Assembly: GCA_947493885.1 (NCBI GenBank)
Contig: CANLTE010000005.1
Span: 186,001 to 250,000 of the forward strand
From: an uncultured Maribacter sp.
Lineage (GTDB): Bacteria; Bacteroidota; Bacteroidia; Flavobacteriales; Flavobacteriaceae
DNA: 64,000 nt
Direction of reading: 5' to 3'
Part shown: in pieces, positions 9,018 to 17,880 of the stretch
Position numbering within the stretch: the stretch's first letter is position 1
Layout: every line of letters starts with the position of its first letter
Notes under the pieces: model-generated
The model's database searches: none
What the model was told of the DNA's origin: nothing
What the model saw: the letters and a program-made list of their open reading frames with translations, nothing else
Position numbers and translations under genes: made by a program

Positions 9018-9673
9018 AAGACGAAACCTTAATACAAAAAACAATCTCCTTTGTTCAAGAAATTCTAAAAGAAGCAGAAGGAGGTCATGATTGGTTTCAT
9101 ATTCAACGTGTATTTTTGAACGCTCAATACCTTGCTAAGCATGAGAATGTTAATGGGTTAGTTGTATCTCTTTCAGCCTTGCTTCATGATATTGCAGATT
9201 CAAAATTTAACAATGGGGATGAAACTATTGGTCCCAAAACGGCATCAGATTTTTTAAGCTCTCTTGAGTTGGACCAAAAAGCTATTGAACATGTTGTTAA
9301 GATTATTGAAAATATATCCTTTAAAAATAGTCTTGAAAAAAAAGAACGTTTTAATTCTAAAGAACTACAAGTGGTTCAAGATGCTGATAGACTTGACGCT
9401 ATTGGAGCCATTGGTATTGCTCGAGCATTTAATTATGGCGGATTTAAAAATAGAGCATTATACAACCCAGAAATTCCTCCAGCGGTAAACCAAACTAAAG
9501 AGGAATACAAAAATTCCGAAGCACCAACCTTAAATCATTTTTACGAAAAGCTTTTGCTTTTAAAAAACAAAATGAATACCAAAACTGGCTTAAAATTAGC
9601 GGAAAAAAGACATCAATTTATGCTCAGCTATCTTAACCAATTCTATGATGAATGGAATGGAGATTTTGAATAG
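9014..9673 (+). CDS. HD-domain phosphohydrolase (YedJ-like)
   Basis: A 219-residue metal-dependent hydrolase of the HD superfamily. Metal ligands are visible in GGHDWFHIQRV, in the HD pair of LLHDIADSKF, and in VVQDADRLDAIGAIG. This order is that of the YedJ-like group, whose physiological substrate is unknown. It begins inside the last codons of the acyltransferase gene (4-base overlap), so both are made from one transcript. No role in lipid metabolism can be claimed from this alone. Confidence 0.9.
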   Translation: MKDETLIQKTISFVQEILKEAEGGHDWFHIQRVFLNAQYLAKHENVNGLVVSLSALLHDIADSKFNNGDETIGPKTASDFLSSLELDQKAIEHVVKIIENISFKNSLEKKERFNSKELQVVQDADRLDAIGAIGIARAFNYGGFKNRALYNPEIPPAVNQTKEEYKNSEAPTLNHFYEKLLLLKNKMNTKTGLKLAEKRHQFMLSYLNQFYDEWNGDFE

Positions 9674-9743
9674 CTAACACCTATCTAAATTATTATTTCT
9701 TCATTTTTCGTATCTTCCTACAAATCATCAAATAAAGCGAAAA

Positions 9744-11165
9744 ATGAAAAGAAGAAGCTTCATTAAAAACTCTGTCGCTGCAGCAACAACTTTCTCTATT
9801 GTCCCTAGTTTTGTTTTAGGAAAAAACCACATTCCACCAAGTGATACTCTGTATGTGGGTGCTTTTGGAGTTGGCGGTCGTGGAGCTGGAGTTATTAAAG
9901 GTCTAGATGGAACTAAAAAAGTGAAGTTCTCAGTTTTATGCGATGTTGATGATAGAATGGCCTCTGACACTTACAAAAAATATCCTTCTGCTAAAAAATA
10001 TAAAGATTTTAGAAAAGTATATGATAATCACTTGAATGATATTGATGCCATTATGATTGCTACACCAGATCATATGCATGCTTCAATAGCATTGCCATTT
10101 ATGCGTGCAAAAAAGCATGCTTATGTAGAAAAACCATTAACCCATAACATCAATGAAGCAAGATTAATGACAACCATTGCCAAAGAAAATGGAATTGTAA
10201 CTCAAATGGGAAACCAAGGAGCTTCCAGTGATGGCAGTCGTCAAGCTAAGGAATGGATTAAGTCGGGTGTTTTAGGAAAAATATATAAAGTAGATTGTTG
10301 GACCAATCGCCCCGTTTGGCCGCAGGGTGTTTCTGCTCCTACCCAAAAAAATAAAGTCCCTAAAGAATTGGACTGGAATCTTTGGTTAGGTGCTGCCGCT
10401 ATGCGAGATTATAATGATGCCTATTTACCTTTTAAATGGAGGGGTTTTTGGGATTTTGGAACAGGAGCTTTAGGTGATATGGGGTGTCATATCATTGAAT
10501 CTCCATTTAGTGTTTTAGACCTTGACTACCCCACTGAAGCGGAAGCTAGCTGTACTACCAATTGGATTGGAGATTTTGTTGAAGCTAATTATAGTAAATC
10601 GTGCCCAGCCTCTTCTATTGTTAGATTAAAATTTAATACTAATGAACATGGAGATATTGCTTTAAACTGGTATGATGGGGGTCTTTTACCTGATTTACCA
10701 GACGAGTTAAAAGATGCGGAAACCATCGGTGACGGTGGTGGTGGATCCGTGTTTTATGGTTCACGGGGTATTATGGTAATGGATACCTACTCTAACAATC
10801 CAAGGCTATTGCCTTCAGAAACTATGAGTTTATTAAACCCACCAAAACCGTATTTAAAAAGAATACCCGGAGGCACTAGCGGACATCAACAAAATTTTGT
10901 TGATGCTTGTTTAAGTGGAGGAGAAGCTTCATCTGACTTTAAACGTTCTGGACCATTAACCGAGGCTGTTTTGATGGGGAATTTGGCTATAAAAGCATTT
11001 CAGTTAAAAGAACTCAAAGAAGGTAAAAAAATAGGTGATTGGGCTCCATTTAATTATCCTGGTCGTCGGAAAATTATGTGGGATGGAGCAAACATGCGGG
11101 TTACCAATTTTGAAAAGGCCAATGAATGGGTAAAAGGTTCTTATAGAAAAGGTTGGGAATTATAA
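9744..11165 (+). CDS. GFO/IDH/MocA family oxidoreductase with Tat signal
   Basis: NAD(P)-dependent oxidoreductase of the Gfo/Idh/MocA family, 473 residues. It begins MKRRSFIKNSVAAATTFS, a twin-arginine signal, so it is probably exported folded with its cofactor, as in the glucose-fructose oxidoreductase subgroup. The Rossmann motif is GAFGVGGRGAG, the catalytic-region motif is EKPLTHNI, and the C-terminal alpha/beta domain contains GDMGCHIIE. The many marine Bacteroidota paralogues usually act on sugars or polysaccharide breakdown products, but nothing nearby identifies a substrate. The gene appears monocistronic. Confidence 0.93.
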   Translation: MKRRSFIKNSVAAATTFSIVPSFVLGKNHIPPSDTLYVGAFGVGGRGAGVIKGLDGTKKVKFSVLCDVDDRMASDTYKKYPSAKKYKDFRKVYDNHLNDIDAIMIATPDHMHASIALPFMRAKKHAYVEKPLTHNINEARLMTTIAKENGIVTQMGNQGASSDGSRQAKEWIKSGVLGKIYKVDCWTNRPVWPQGVSAPTQKNKVPKELDWNLWLGAAAMRDYNDAYLPFKWRGFWDFGTGALGDMGCHIIESPFSVLDLDYPTEAEASCTTNWIGDFVEANYSKSCPASSIVRLKFNTNEHGDIALNWYDGGLLPDLPDELKDAETIGDGGGGSVFYGSRGIMVMDTYSNNPRLLPSETMSLLNPPKPYLKRIPGGTSGHQQNFVDACLSGGEASSDFKRSGPLTEAVLMGNLAIKAFQLKELKEGKKIGDWAPFNYPGRRKIMWDGANMRVTNFEKANEWVKGSYRKGWEL

Positions 11166-11175
11166 TAGATTCCTT

Positions 11176-11877
11176 TTAATCACAATTACCATCAATATCA
11201 CAGGAGTTTCCTTTTTCTGGTGACATAATCGTTAATTCTTTTGAGTGTTTTTGCCAGGCTGTTTCTATAGCTTCTGCAAAAACTTCTACTGGTTGTGCTC
11301 CAGAAATTCCGTATTTGTTATCTAGCACAAAAAAGGGAACACCATTAATCCCCAAATTTCGAGCTTCCATTTCGTCTTGTCTAACCTCATAGGTATAATC
11401 ATCAGATTCATACATTACTTTAACCCTGTCTACATCTAAACCTACATTTTCGGCTAAACCTAAAAGAAAATCAATATCATCTATGTTTTTACCCTGCTCT
11501 AAATAAGCACTTAAGAGCGCTTCTTTTGCTTTATTTACTTTATCCAATTCCTTAGCTAAATGCAATAAACGGTGTGCTTTTAAAGAATTGGCAGGTATCG
11601 TATTTTCGAAATTAAAATTTAAACCAACCTCATTAGCTATTCCTGTAACACTATCAAACATATCAAGAGCTCTTTCTTTATCAACCCCTTTTCGTTCCAT
11701 AAAATGTTCAGTATAGTTACGAATAGGTTCGGTTACCATATTTGGATCCAACTCAAAACTCTTCCATTCAATTGCTATTTTATCCTTATAAGCAAAATTA
11801 GCCAGGGCTGCTTCAAATTTTCTTTTACCAATATAACAAAACGGACATCTAATATCCGACCATATACTTACTCGCAT
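11176..11877 (-). CDS. DsbA family oxidoreductase (FrnE-like)
   Basis: Cytosolic thioredoxin-fold disulfide oxidoreductase of the FrnE/DsbA group, 233 residues, without a signal peptide. The active site is CPFC in SDIRCPFCYIGKRKFE. The helical insertion follows, and the cis-proline region is GINGVPFFVLDNKYGISGAQ, both diagnostic of the family. The C terminus carries two more cysteines (NSCDIDGNCD), a possible second redox or metal site. The gene lies 34 bases downstream of the sigma-factor stop on the same strand, so it may be cotranscribed with it. Target proteins are unknown. Confidence 0.92.
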   Translation of the reverse strand: MRVSIWSDIRCPFCYIGKRKFEAALANFAYKDKIAIEWKSFELDPNMVTEPIRNYTEHFMERKGVDKERALDMFDSVTGIANEVGLNFNFENTIPANSLKAHRLLHLAKELDKVNKAKEALLSAYLEQGKNIDDIDFLLGLAENVGLDVDRVKVMYESDDYTYEVRQDEMEARNLGINGVPFFVLDNKYGISGAQPVEVFAEAIETAWQKHSKELTIMSPEKGNSCDIDGNCD

Positions 11878-11911
11878 AGCTCCATAGTTTACAATAACAC
11901 AGTAGACGTAA

Positions 11912-13159
11912 TTATGCTGATAACCTTTCTACCTTCTTTTTAAAGTGATTTTTCTCTAATTCATTTTTAGTAAGTTTTATGGCCCTTTCTAGAGCAGAAA
12001 TGCTAGCTTCTACTTCACCCATATCCATTAACAACTCCGCTTTAATAGCATAATACAAGCTGTTTTCAACCAAATGAGCACTCTTCTCATAATTTTTAAG
12101 TTCGTTCATTGCTTTATTAGCGCCATACACTTTAAAAAAGGGAATAATTCTATTTAATTCCACAATGGGTGAATATTGTCTTTGCAACTGAAGGTTATAT
12201 ATGTATAAAATTTGCTCCCAATTGGTTTCCTTAAAAGATTTGGCTATACAATGATGATAAGATACCGCTGCTTCTAAGTGATAGTTTGATGGTTGAACAT
12301 CTTCACCGTCGGCATTTTGTAAATGTCTTAAGCCTTGATTTATTAATTCAAGGTTATACTTACTCCGATTCTGATGTTCTAAATCTACAAGTTCTAAATT
12401 ATCATCTACTCTTGCCTCAAATCTAGAAGTATGAAAACACATTAAGGCTATTAATGCATTAGTTTCTGGTTTGTTACAGTAAGCATTTTCGGTTAACAAC
12501 AGAGCCAACCTTATAGCTTCTAGACAAATGTCTTTTTTTATAATACTTGTCCCAACGCTAGCCGCGTATCCTTCGGAAAACAGGAGATATATCACCTTCA
12601 AAACTACTTTTAACCTAGATTGCAATCCCATTTCTATAGGAATATCAAGAGTTGAAATGGTTTCTTTGAATTTCTTTTTGGCTCTTGTAAAAGATTTCGC
12701 TACCGCGTCTTCTTTTTTAAGCAAAGCCTTTGCAATTTCCTTATTACCAAAACCACCTATTAACTTTAAACTCAATATAATTTGATATTCTTTAGAAAGA
12801 GAAGGGTGGCAGCAGGCAAAAATCATTCGTAATTGACTATCCGAAATGGTGTTCTTTAAATCTAGCTCATTCGGAATAAAAGTGTCGCTAGTTGTAACAT
12901 ATTCATCATCAAAAACTACTCTTTTATCTCTACGTAATTTATCAACCAACAAATTTCCGGAAACACGAAGTAACCATGCTGTTGGATTATCTGGTATATT
13001 TTTATAGCCCCATACTTGCATAGCCTTTATTAAAGCATCCTGAACAGCATCCTCAATAATTTCAATATGATTAGTGCCAAATTTGTTAACCAAAAGAGCT
13101 ATAATTTTTCCATACTCGTTTCGAAACAAATTTTCTACAACCTTACTTTCTAACAACAT
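11912..13159 (-). CDS. ECF sigma factor with long C-terminal TPR-like extension
   Basis: RNA polymerase sigma factor of the extracytoplasmic function class with an unusually long C terminus (415 residues against about 180 for a plain ECF factor). Sigma region 2 includes AVQDALIKAMQVWGY and NPTAWLLRVSGNLLVDKLRR. Region 4 includes CCHPSLSKEYQIILSLKLIG. The remaining 230 residues form the DUF6596/TPR-like extension typical of ECF42-type factors (LLFSEGYAAS, then helical repeats). In this group the extension is thought to control activity in place of an anti-sigma factor, and none is encoded next to it. The usual DGPF/YCII-domain partner is also absent here. The FrnE-like gene downstream may belong to its operon. 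Confidence 0.9.
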   Translation of the reverse strand: MLLESKVVENLFRNEYGKIIALLVNKFGTNHIEIIEDAVQDALIKAMQVWGYKNIPDNPTAWLLRVSGNLLVDKLRRDKRVVFDDEYVTTSDTFIPNELDLKNTISDSQLRMIFACCHPSLSKEYQIILSLKLIGGFGNKEIAKALLKKEDAVAKSFTRAKKKFKETISTLDIPIEMGLQSRLKVVLKVIYLLFSEGYAASVGTSIIKKDICLEAIRLALLLTENAYCNKPETNALIALMCFHTSRFEARVDDNLELVDLEHQNRSKYNLELINQGLRHLQNADGEDVQPSNYHLEAAVSYHHCIAKSFKETNWEQILYIYNLQLQRQYSPIVELNRIIPFFKVYGANKAMNELKNYEKSAHLVENSLYYAIKAELLMDMGEVEASISALERAIKLTKNELEKNHFKKKVERLSA

Positions 13160-13277
13160 AGTCTAAAAATACAATTAAACTAAAAACCGAAACCATAGTA
13201 ATGGCCTATTTTTAAGTTTAATACTAACGCTCTTTACACTAAAAAAATAGAATCCCGTAATTAATATGTTAGTTGCA

Positions 13278-13577
13278 CTACGCTTTTGAAAGTATAAGCT
13301 CGTTATCAACGGCTATTTTATGTAAAAACAATTTATCTCCTTCTGCTAACAATTGCTTCCCTAATGCGTTGTTAAAAGCTCTTTCAATTAAAAATAAAAT
13401 GGCTACAGAATTCGCTTTTGTTAAACTATTTGTTCTATACACTACATCTCTAATGGTAGAAAAGCTAACATTAGTTTTAGCCGAAATATCAGCAAAATCA
13501 TTTTTTGAAGTGTTTCTTCTTAAAACAGTTGAGAGTTTTTCATTAATTGGTTTCCCATAATTTTCTTTTGAAAGCAT
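13278..13577 (-). CDS. Small helix-turn-helix-like protein, hypothetical
   Basis: A 99-residue protein starting MLSKENYGKPINEKLS, from the ATG at 13577; a TTG four codons upstream is in frame but less likely. Residues about 25-55 (FADISAKTNVSFSTIRDVV) look like a helix-turn-helix of the kind seen in short Bacteroidota regulators: recognition of an element, turn, then a VSxxTIRxV helix. I do not recognise a named family. An overlapping frame on the other strand is less protein-like. The gene lies in the regulator-rich patch between the sigma factor and the aminotransferase. Function is unknown. Confidence 0.6.
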   Translation of the reverse strand: MLSKENYGKPINEKLSTVLRRNTSKNDFADISAKTNVSFSTIRDVVYRTNSLTKANSVAILFLIERAFNNALGKQLLAEGDKLFLHKIAVDNELILSKA

Positions 13578-13662
13578 ATTACAATACAAATTTTAGTATT
13601 AACAGATTTTAGTTAGTTTTTATTCATAACGTATTTGTATATGTAACAATACTGCATTTGAC

Positions 13663-13690
13663 TATATTTGTTTGTAATTGAATTACAAAC
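13663..13690 (+). promoter_or_regulatory. Promoter -7 box abutting a 21-bp palindrome before the XRE regulator
   Basis: TATATTTG at 13663-13670 fits the Bacteroidota -7 box. Its last base begins a perfect palindrome, GTTTGTAATT-G-AATTACAAAC at 13670-13690, which would cover the transcription start. A second inverted repeat, ATATGAA-N7-TTCATAT, follows at 13691-13711. The layout suggests an operator, perhaps for the regulator encoded at 13754. A TTG at 13635-13637 lies 25 bases upstream, slightly long for a -33 element. Confidence 0.55.
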
Positions 13691-13753
13691 ATATGAAATT
13701 TAACTTCATATTATTACAAAATACGTAAGATTATTACACAATAATACAATTTT

Positions 13754-14458
13754 ATGTTTACACTAAAGCTATTGCGTCGAAAAAAAAACATTAGTCAGAC
13801 CGAATTAGCGAATGCCATCGAAGTTAGTTTACGAACAATACAACTTTACGAAAAAAAGAATGCAAATATTCCAATGAAAAATCTAACGAAAATCGCAGAT
13901 TTTTTTCAAGTGAGTATAAGCGAACTATACGCAGCAGAAGTAAATGAAGAGGATGTTAGCTACACTAAAAGTAGTAAAGAACAATCGCATACCATTACAA
14001 AGCTTGAGGCTGGTAAATATTTGTTAGCCACCCCTTTAATTATTTCATTCAAACAAGATGAATACGTTCAAAAATACGACAACACTCATTTTTTAAAACA
14101 TACACCTAAAGTTGGTTTTGTTGTAGATAAAGTTTCCGTTTCCAACTACGTTTCCTTTGAAATAACCAATAACTCCATGTATAATGGAACCATCAACAGT
14201 TTGCCCATTAAAACCATCGTTCTTGGTAAGCAAATTACCATTAAAAACTTTACAAAAATCTATGTAAATAATATCAAAAGCTTTTGGGTTATTGTTTTAG
14301 AAAACGGAGTAATGTGCAAGCAAATTTCAGCTTTTAATAAAAAAGAAAAAAGTGTTACTTGTCATAGTCTCAATGAGTCACCTGAATATCCAGATTTCGA
14401 TATTGAGCTTAACAAAATAAAGCAGTTGTTTTTGGTAATTAAAAAACAAATTGATTAA
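13754..14458 (+). CDS. XRE-family helix-turn-helix transcriptional regulator
   Basis: A 234-residue regulator. Residues about 4-58 form an XRE/Cro helix-turn-helix (LRRKKNISQTELANAIEVSL, then RTIQLYEKK and LTKIADFFQVSISELY). The rest is not recognised with certainty. It contains a stretch (PKVGFVVDKVSVSNYVSFEI, then GTINSLPIKTIVLGKQITI) that has the look of a LexA/C1-type peptidase-like beta domain, although no catalytic Ser/Lys pair is evident. The gene is preceded by palindromic repeats and converges on the broken LytTR gene with a 4-base overlap. Targets are unknown. Confidence 0.82.
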   Translation: MFTLKLLRRKKNISQTELANAIEVSLRTIQLYEKKNANIPMKNLTKIADFFQVSISELYAAEVNEEDVSYTKSSKEQSHTITKLEAGKYLLATPLIISFKQDEYVQKYDNTHFLKHTPKVGFVVDKVSVSNYVSFEITNNSMYNGTINSLPIKTIVLGKQITIKNFTKIYVNNIKSFWVIVLENGVMCKQISAFNKKEKSVTCHSLNESPEYPDFDIELNKIKQLFLVIKKQID

Positions 14459-15162
14459 ATATTTAATTTTCTAAAAATCAATTCCTTATAAATTATCCCG
14501 ATTGGTATTTTTTCATTTTTAACATGCATGATATTACCTTCTATTTTACTTATTTTTTTTGTGTTTACAACAAATGATTTGTGTGCCTGAGCAAAATTAT
14601 TTTCTGGCAGTTTTCTTGTCCATTTTTTTAATGTATCAATAAAAGTATATTTGCTAGTATCGGTAACCAAGGTTACGTAATTTCTGTCCGATTTTAAATA
14701 GCAGATTTTATCAAGATATATTTTGTGCAATGTTTTATCTATGTTGATAAATATACATTCCAATTCAGTATTCTCTTTGTTTTGATGAATAGTTGTTTCT
14801 ATTGGTAAAGAATTTACTTTATTAATGCTTTTTAAAAAGCGATCAAAAGAAATTGGTTTTACTAAATAGTCATTTATTACTCCTATTTCAAAACTTTCAA
14901 CTGCATATTCAGGATATGCCGTTGTAACAATAATCTTAAGAGGGTTTAGCGAAGTCTTTACGAATTGCATTCCAGAGATATCAGGCAAATTAATATCAAT
15001 AAAAATAAGGTCTATTTCTTATTTTTTTAAACCTTCATTAGCTTTAAGAGCGGATTGATACGTACCGACTAATTCTATAGAACTAATTTTCGAAATATAA
15101 TTTTTTAAAATTCTCTGCGCAGGTATTTCATCTTCAATTACTATACAAGTAGCAAAATGCAT
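14455..15162 (-). pseudogene. LytTR response regulator interrupted by an in-frame stop
   Basis: On the minus strand, an ATG at 15162 opens a receiver domain (CIVIEDEIPAQRILKNYI) that runs in one frame to the end at 14455 except for a single TAA at 15021-15019 (context AAA AAA TAA GAA). After it the frame continues with IDLIFIDINLPDISGMQF, which holds the phospho-aspartate, and then VTTAYPEYAV, YLVKPISFDRF and a complete LytTR DNA-binding domain (FAQAHKSFVVN). One nonsense codon therefore splits an otherwise intact 235-residue gene. It may be a recent pseudogene, a readthrough case or a sequencing error. A remnant from 14988 alone lacks the acidic pocket. No histidine kinase lies beside it. 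Confidence 0.85.
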
Positions 15163-15314
15163 GTACCAACAACAGTTATAAAGGTACATACGCCAAATAT
15201 GTTGTTTGAAATAGGATTTATGCTGTTCACATAATTGTTTCGGCTTTACGTAAAAAGAAATTGATAGGACACTACTTCCTAAATATGTTTGGTTAAAAAC
15301 AAATATTAAAAATT

Positions 15315-15853
15315 ATGAAAACCAAAATTATCCTATTTGCTATGGTACATGCTCTAACACTACAAATATCTTCAGCGCAAGAGGTAAATAAAACAGAGAA
15401 GTTACTGGGTAAAATCAATGAACAGTATTTACAAAAAAACCTTTTTCAAATTGGTATACGAACAACTACCAAAACTACATTGTAGACAAAAAAACAATAA
15501 AGAAGGTTCGAAAAAGCTTAAAAAAATATGATATTCAAATATTCATGGGAACCTGGTGTAAAGACAGTAAAAGAGAGGTGCCAAGATTTTATAAAATTCT
15601 TGAAAACGCTAAGTTTCAGAAGAACAAAATCTCGTTAATTGGTGTAGACAGTACCAAAGAAAATTACAAAAAAAGTCCAACCGGAGAAGAAAAAGGGTTA
15701 AACATTATTAGAGTTCCAACATTTATATTTTATAAAAACGGCATTGATGTAAACCGCATTATAGAATATCCAATTGAATCATTAGAAAAGGATTTGCTTA
15801 AAATTATTAAAGGTGAAACTTACATTCCAAATTACAGTGACACTAAAAGCTAA
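15315..15853 (+). pseudogene. Thioredoxin-like secreted protein, frameshifted
   Basis: An ATG at 15315 begins a signal peptide (MKTKIILFAMVHALTLQIS) and reads in frame to EQYLQKN before losing the family-like sequence. The correct continuation is in another frame: PFSNWYTNNYQNYIVDKKT, then DIQIFMGTWCKDSKREVPRF, a thioredoxin fold with the redox position WCKD (only the first cysteine is kept), and VPTFIFYKNG with the cis-proline. The frames meet at a run of seven A at 15433-15439; adding one A restores a continuous protein of about 179 residues. Either a recent frameshift or a homopolymer sequencing error. The 3' end overlaps the aminotransferase gene by 4 bases. Confidence 0.8.
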
Positions 15854-16998
15854 AGTGTTCTCAAAACAGCTGTTGCCTTAATCAAAACCTCATCCGTTTT
15901 GGCAAAACAAAAACGAAGTACTTTATCATCTTGATTGTTTATATTAAATACTGATATTGGTATACTAGCTAATTTATAATCCGCTATTAACCTTTTGCAA
16001 AAATCAATATCCGATTCATTTGTTATTTCAGAATAATCCAAAAGTTGAAAATAAGTGCCTTTTGATGGTATAATTTTAAATTTCGATGCTTGAAGTTCAG
16101 ATAAAAATAAATCTCTTTTTTTCTGGTAAAAAGCTCCTAATTGTAGGTAGTGCTCTGGCTTTTTTAAATACTGAGCTAACCCTTCTTGAACTGCACTATT
16201 TACCGAAAAAACATTAAACTGATGTATTTTTCTGAACTCTTGCATTAAATAGTTAGGACCAACACAATATCCGACTTTCCAACCTGTGACGTGAAACGTT
16301 TTTCCAAAAGAAGAACATATTATACTCCTAGAAGCCAAATCAGGGAATCTACAAGCGCTTTCATGGTCATTACCATCAAAGATTATATGTTCATAAACTT
16401 CATCGCTTAAAAGAATAATATTTGTGTTTTTTAGTATTCGCTGTAGTTCCTCCATATCCCTCTTAGACAACATTGTCCCACTAGGATTATGAGGTGTATT
16501 AATAATTACCATTTTTGTTTTAGCGGTGATTTTATTCTTAAAATCCACCCAGTCAATTTTAAAACGGCTTCCCTGCAATTGAACATGTATAGTTTTTCCT
16601 CCATTAACTTCAATCGCAGGTTCATAACAATCATAAGCAGGTTTAAATACAATAACTTCATCTCCTACCTCTATAAATGCTGAAATAGCCGTATAAATCG
16701 CCTGAGTTGCTCCTGCCGTTATCGTTATCTCGGTATCAGGATTATACTTTACCTTGTGTATAGTCTCTATCATCAAAGCTATTTGTTCCCTCAACGCCAT
16801 AGAACCAGCCATTGGAGCATATTGGTTATACCCTTGTTTCATTGCTAGGGCAACAGCTTCCACTAATTCAGGGTCCGTTTCAAAATTTGGAAATCCCTGT
16901 GAGAGATTTGTCGCATCATGTTTTTTTGCAAGTTTATTAACCACAGTAAAAATAGTTGTTTTTACATCTGGCAATTTTGATGACAATTGTACTTCCAT
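15850..16998 (-). CDS. Methionine aminotransferase (YbdL-like, PLP-dependent)
   Basis: Cytosolic class I/II aminotransferase of about 382 residues. The YbdL-like group prefers methionine and related amino acids and serves methionine salvage or transamination with keto acids. Family marks are NLSQGFPNFETDPELV near the N terminus, ITAGATQAIYTAI, NTPHNPSGTM, SDEVYEHIIFDG, and SSFGKTFHVTGWKVGY, which holds the PLP-binding lysine. The final arginine region is VLRFCFAKTDEVL. I chose the ATG at 16998 over a TTG six codons upstream. Downstream overlap with the frameshifted thioredoxin-like gene is 4 bases (convergent). Substrate is inferred from the subgroup. Confidence 0.9.
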   Translation of the reverse strand: MEVQLSSKLPDVKTTIFTVVNKLAKKHDATNLSQGFPNFETDPELVEAVALAMKQGYNQYAPMAGSMALREQIALMIETIHKVKYNPDTEITITAGATQAIYTAISAFIEVGDEVIVFKPAYDCYEPAIEVNGGKTIHVQLQGSRFKIDWVDFKNKITAKTKMVIINTPHNPSGTMLSKRDMEELQRILKNTNIILLSDEVYEHIIFDGNDHESACRFPDLASRSIICSSFGKTFHVTGWKVGYCVGPNYLMQEFRKIHQFNVFSVNSAVQEGLAQYLKKPEHYLQLGAFYQKKRDLFLSELQASKFKIIPSKGTYFQLLDYSEITNESDIDFCKRLIADYKLASIPISVFNINNQDDKVLRFCFAKTDEVLIKATAVLRTL

Positions 16999-17077
16999 AA
17001 CATTAAAAGTAACCAAATTATTTAATACCCTATCTTACTCCAAACACCCAATATTTAATCGTTCACGCACAAAATAA

Positions 17078-17107
17078 AAAGCCCAAACCTGTTTAGGTTT
17101 GGGCTTT
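17078..17107 (-). terminator. Terminator of the succinate dehydrogenase operon
   Basis: A perfect 13-bp inverted repeat (AAAGCCCAAACCT and AGGTTTGGGCTTT) around a GTTT loop, just past the end of sdhB. On the minus strand it is followed by TTTTATTTT, as expected for an intrinsic terminator of the leftward operon. Confidence 0.9.
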
Positions 17108-17127
17108 AAAATATAATTTTAGAGTTA

Positions 17128-17874
17128 TTATCCTTTTAAGCTTGCGCTTAAAAACTCTCTATTCATTCTTGCAATATTTTCTAAAGAAATTCCTTTAGGG
17201 CACTCAACTTCACAAGCCCCAGTATTAGTACAATTACCAAAGCCTTCTAAGTCCATTTGCGCTACCATATTTTGTACACGCTCAACGGCTTCAACTTGTC
17301 CTTGAGGTAATAGCGCATACTGCGATACCTTAGCTCCAACAAATAACATAGCTGAAGAGTTTTTACAAGAAGCAACACAAGCTCCACATCCTATGCAGGT
17401 TGCAGCATCCATTGCTTCATCAGCAGCAATTTTTGAAATAGGAATAGCATTTGCATCTTGAGTATTACCAGAAGTATTTACAGAAATATAACCTCCTGCT
17501 TGCTGTATACGTTCAAACGATGTTCTATCTACCACCAAATCCTTTATAACTGGAAATGCTTTTGCTCTCCATGGCTCAATGGTAATGGTATCGCCATCTT
17601 TAAACATACGCATATGTAATTGACACGTGGTAATGCCTCTATCTGGTCCGTGAGCTTCACCATTTATATACATTGAACACATTCCACAAATACCTTCTCT
17701 ACAATCGTGGTCAAAAGCAATTGGTTGATCACCAGAGCCTACTAATTGCTCATTAAGAACATCCATCATTTCAAGAAAAGACATATGTTCTGAGATATCA
17801 GTGACTTTATAATCCACCATTTTACCTTTATCGTTGGCGTCTTTTTGTCTCCAGATTTTTAATGTTAAATTCAT
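17128..17874 (-). CDS. sdhB: Succinate dehydrogenase iron-sulfur subunit
   Basis: Iron-sulfur subunit of respiratory complex II, passing electrons from the flavin subunit to quinone. The 248-residue protein has the [2Fe-2S] cysteines in [11 protein letters not shown] and a following cysteine in ITTCQLHM. The [4Fe-4S] and [3Fe-4S] cysteines lie in [13 protein letters not shown] and in [18 protein letters not shown]. It is the last gene of the sdhCAB operon and is followed by a strong terminator. This length and the pairing with a five-helix SdhC place it with the Bacillus/Wolinella-type complex (SQR/FRD type B). Confidence 0.96.
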   Translation of the reverse strand: MNLTLKIWRQKDANDKGKMVDYKVTDISEHMSFLEMMDVLNEQLVGSGDQPIAFDHDCREGICGMCSMYINGEAHGPDRGITTCQLHMRMFKDGDTITIEPWRAKAFPVIKDLVVDRTSFERIQQAGGYISVNTSGNTQDANAIPISKIAADEAMDAATCIGCGACVASCKNSSAMLFVGAKVSQYALLPQGQVEAVERVQNMVAQMDLEGFGNCTNTGACEVECPKGISLENIARMNREFLSASLKG

Positions 17875-17880
17875 AAATTC

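Noticed and set aside
13273-13560. 95-residue plus-strand frame opposite the small helix-turn-helix gene
   Set aside because: It is antisense to a more protein-like minus-strand frame and shows no domain or ribosome-binding context.
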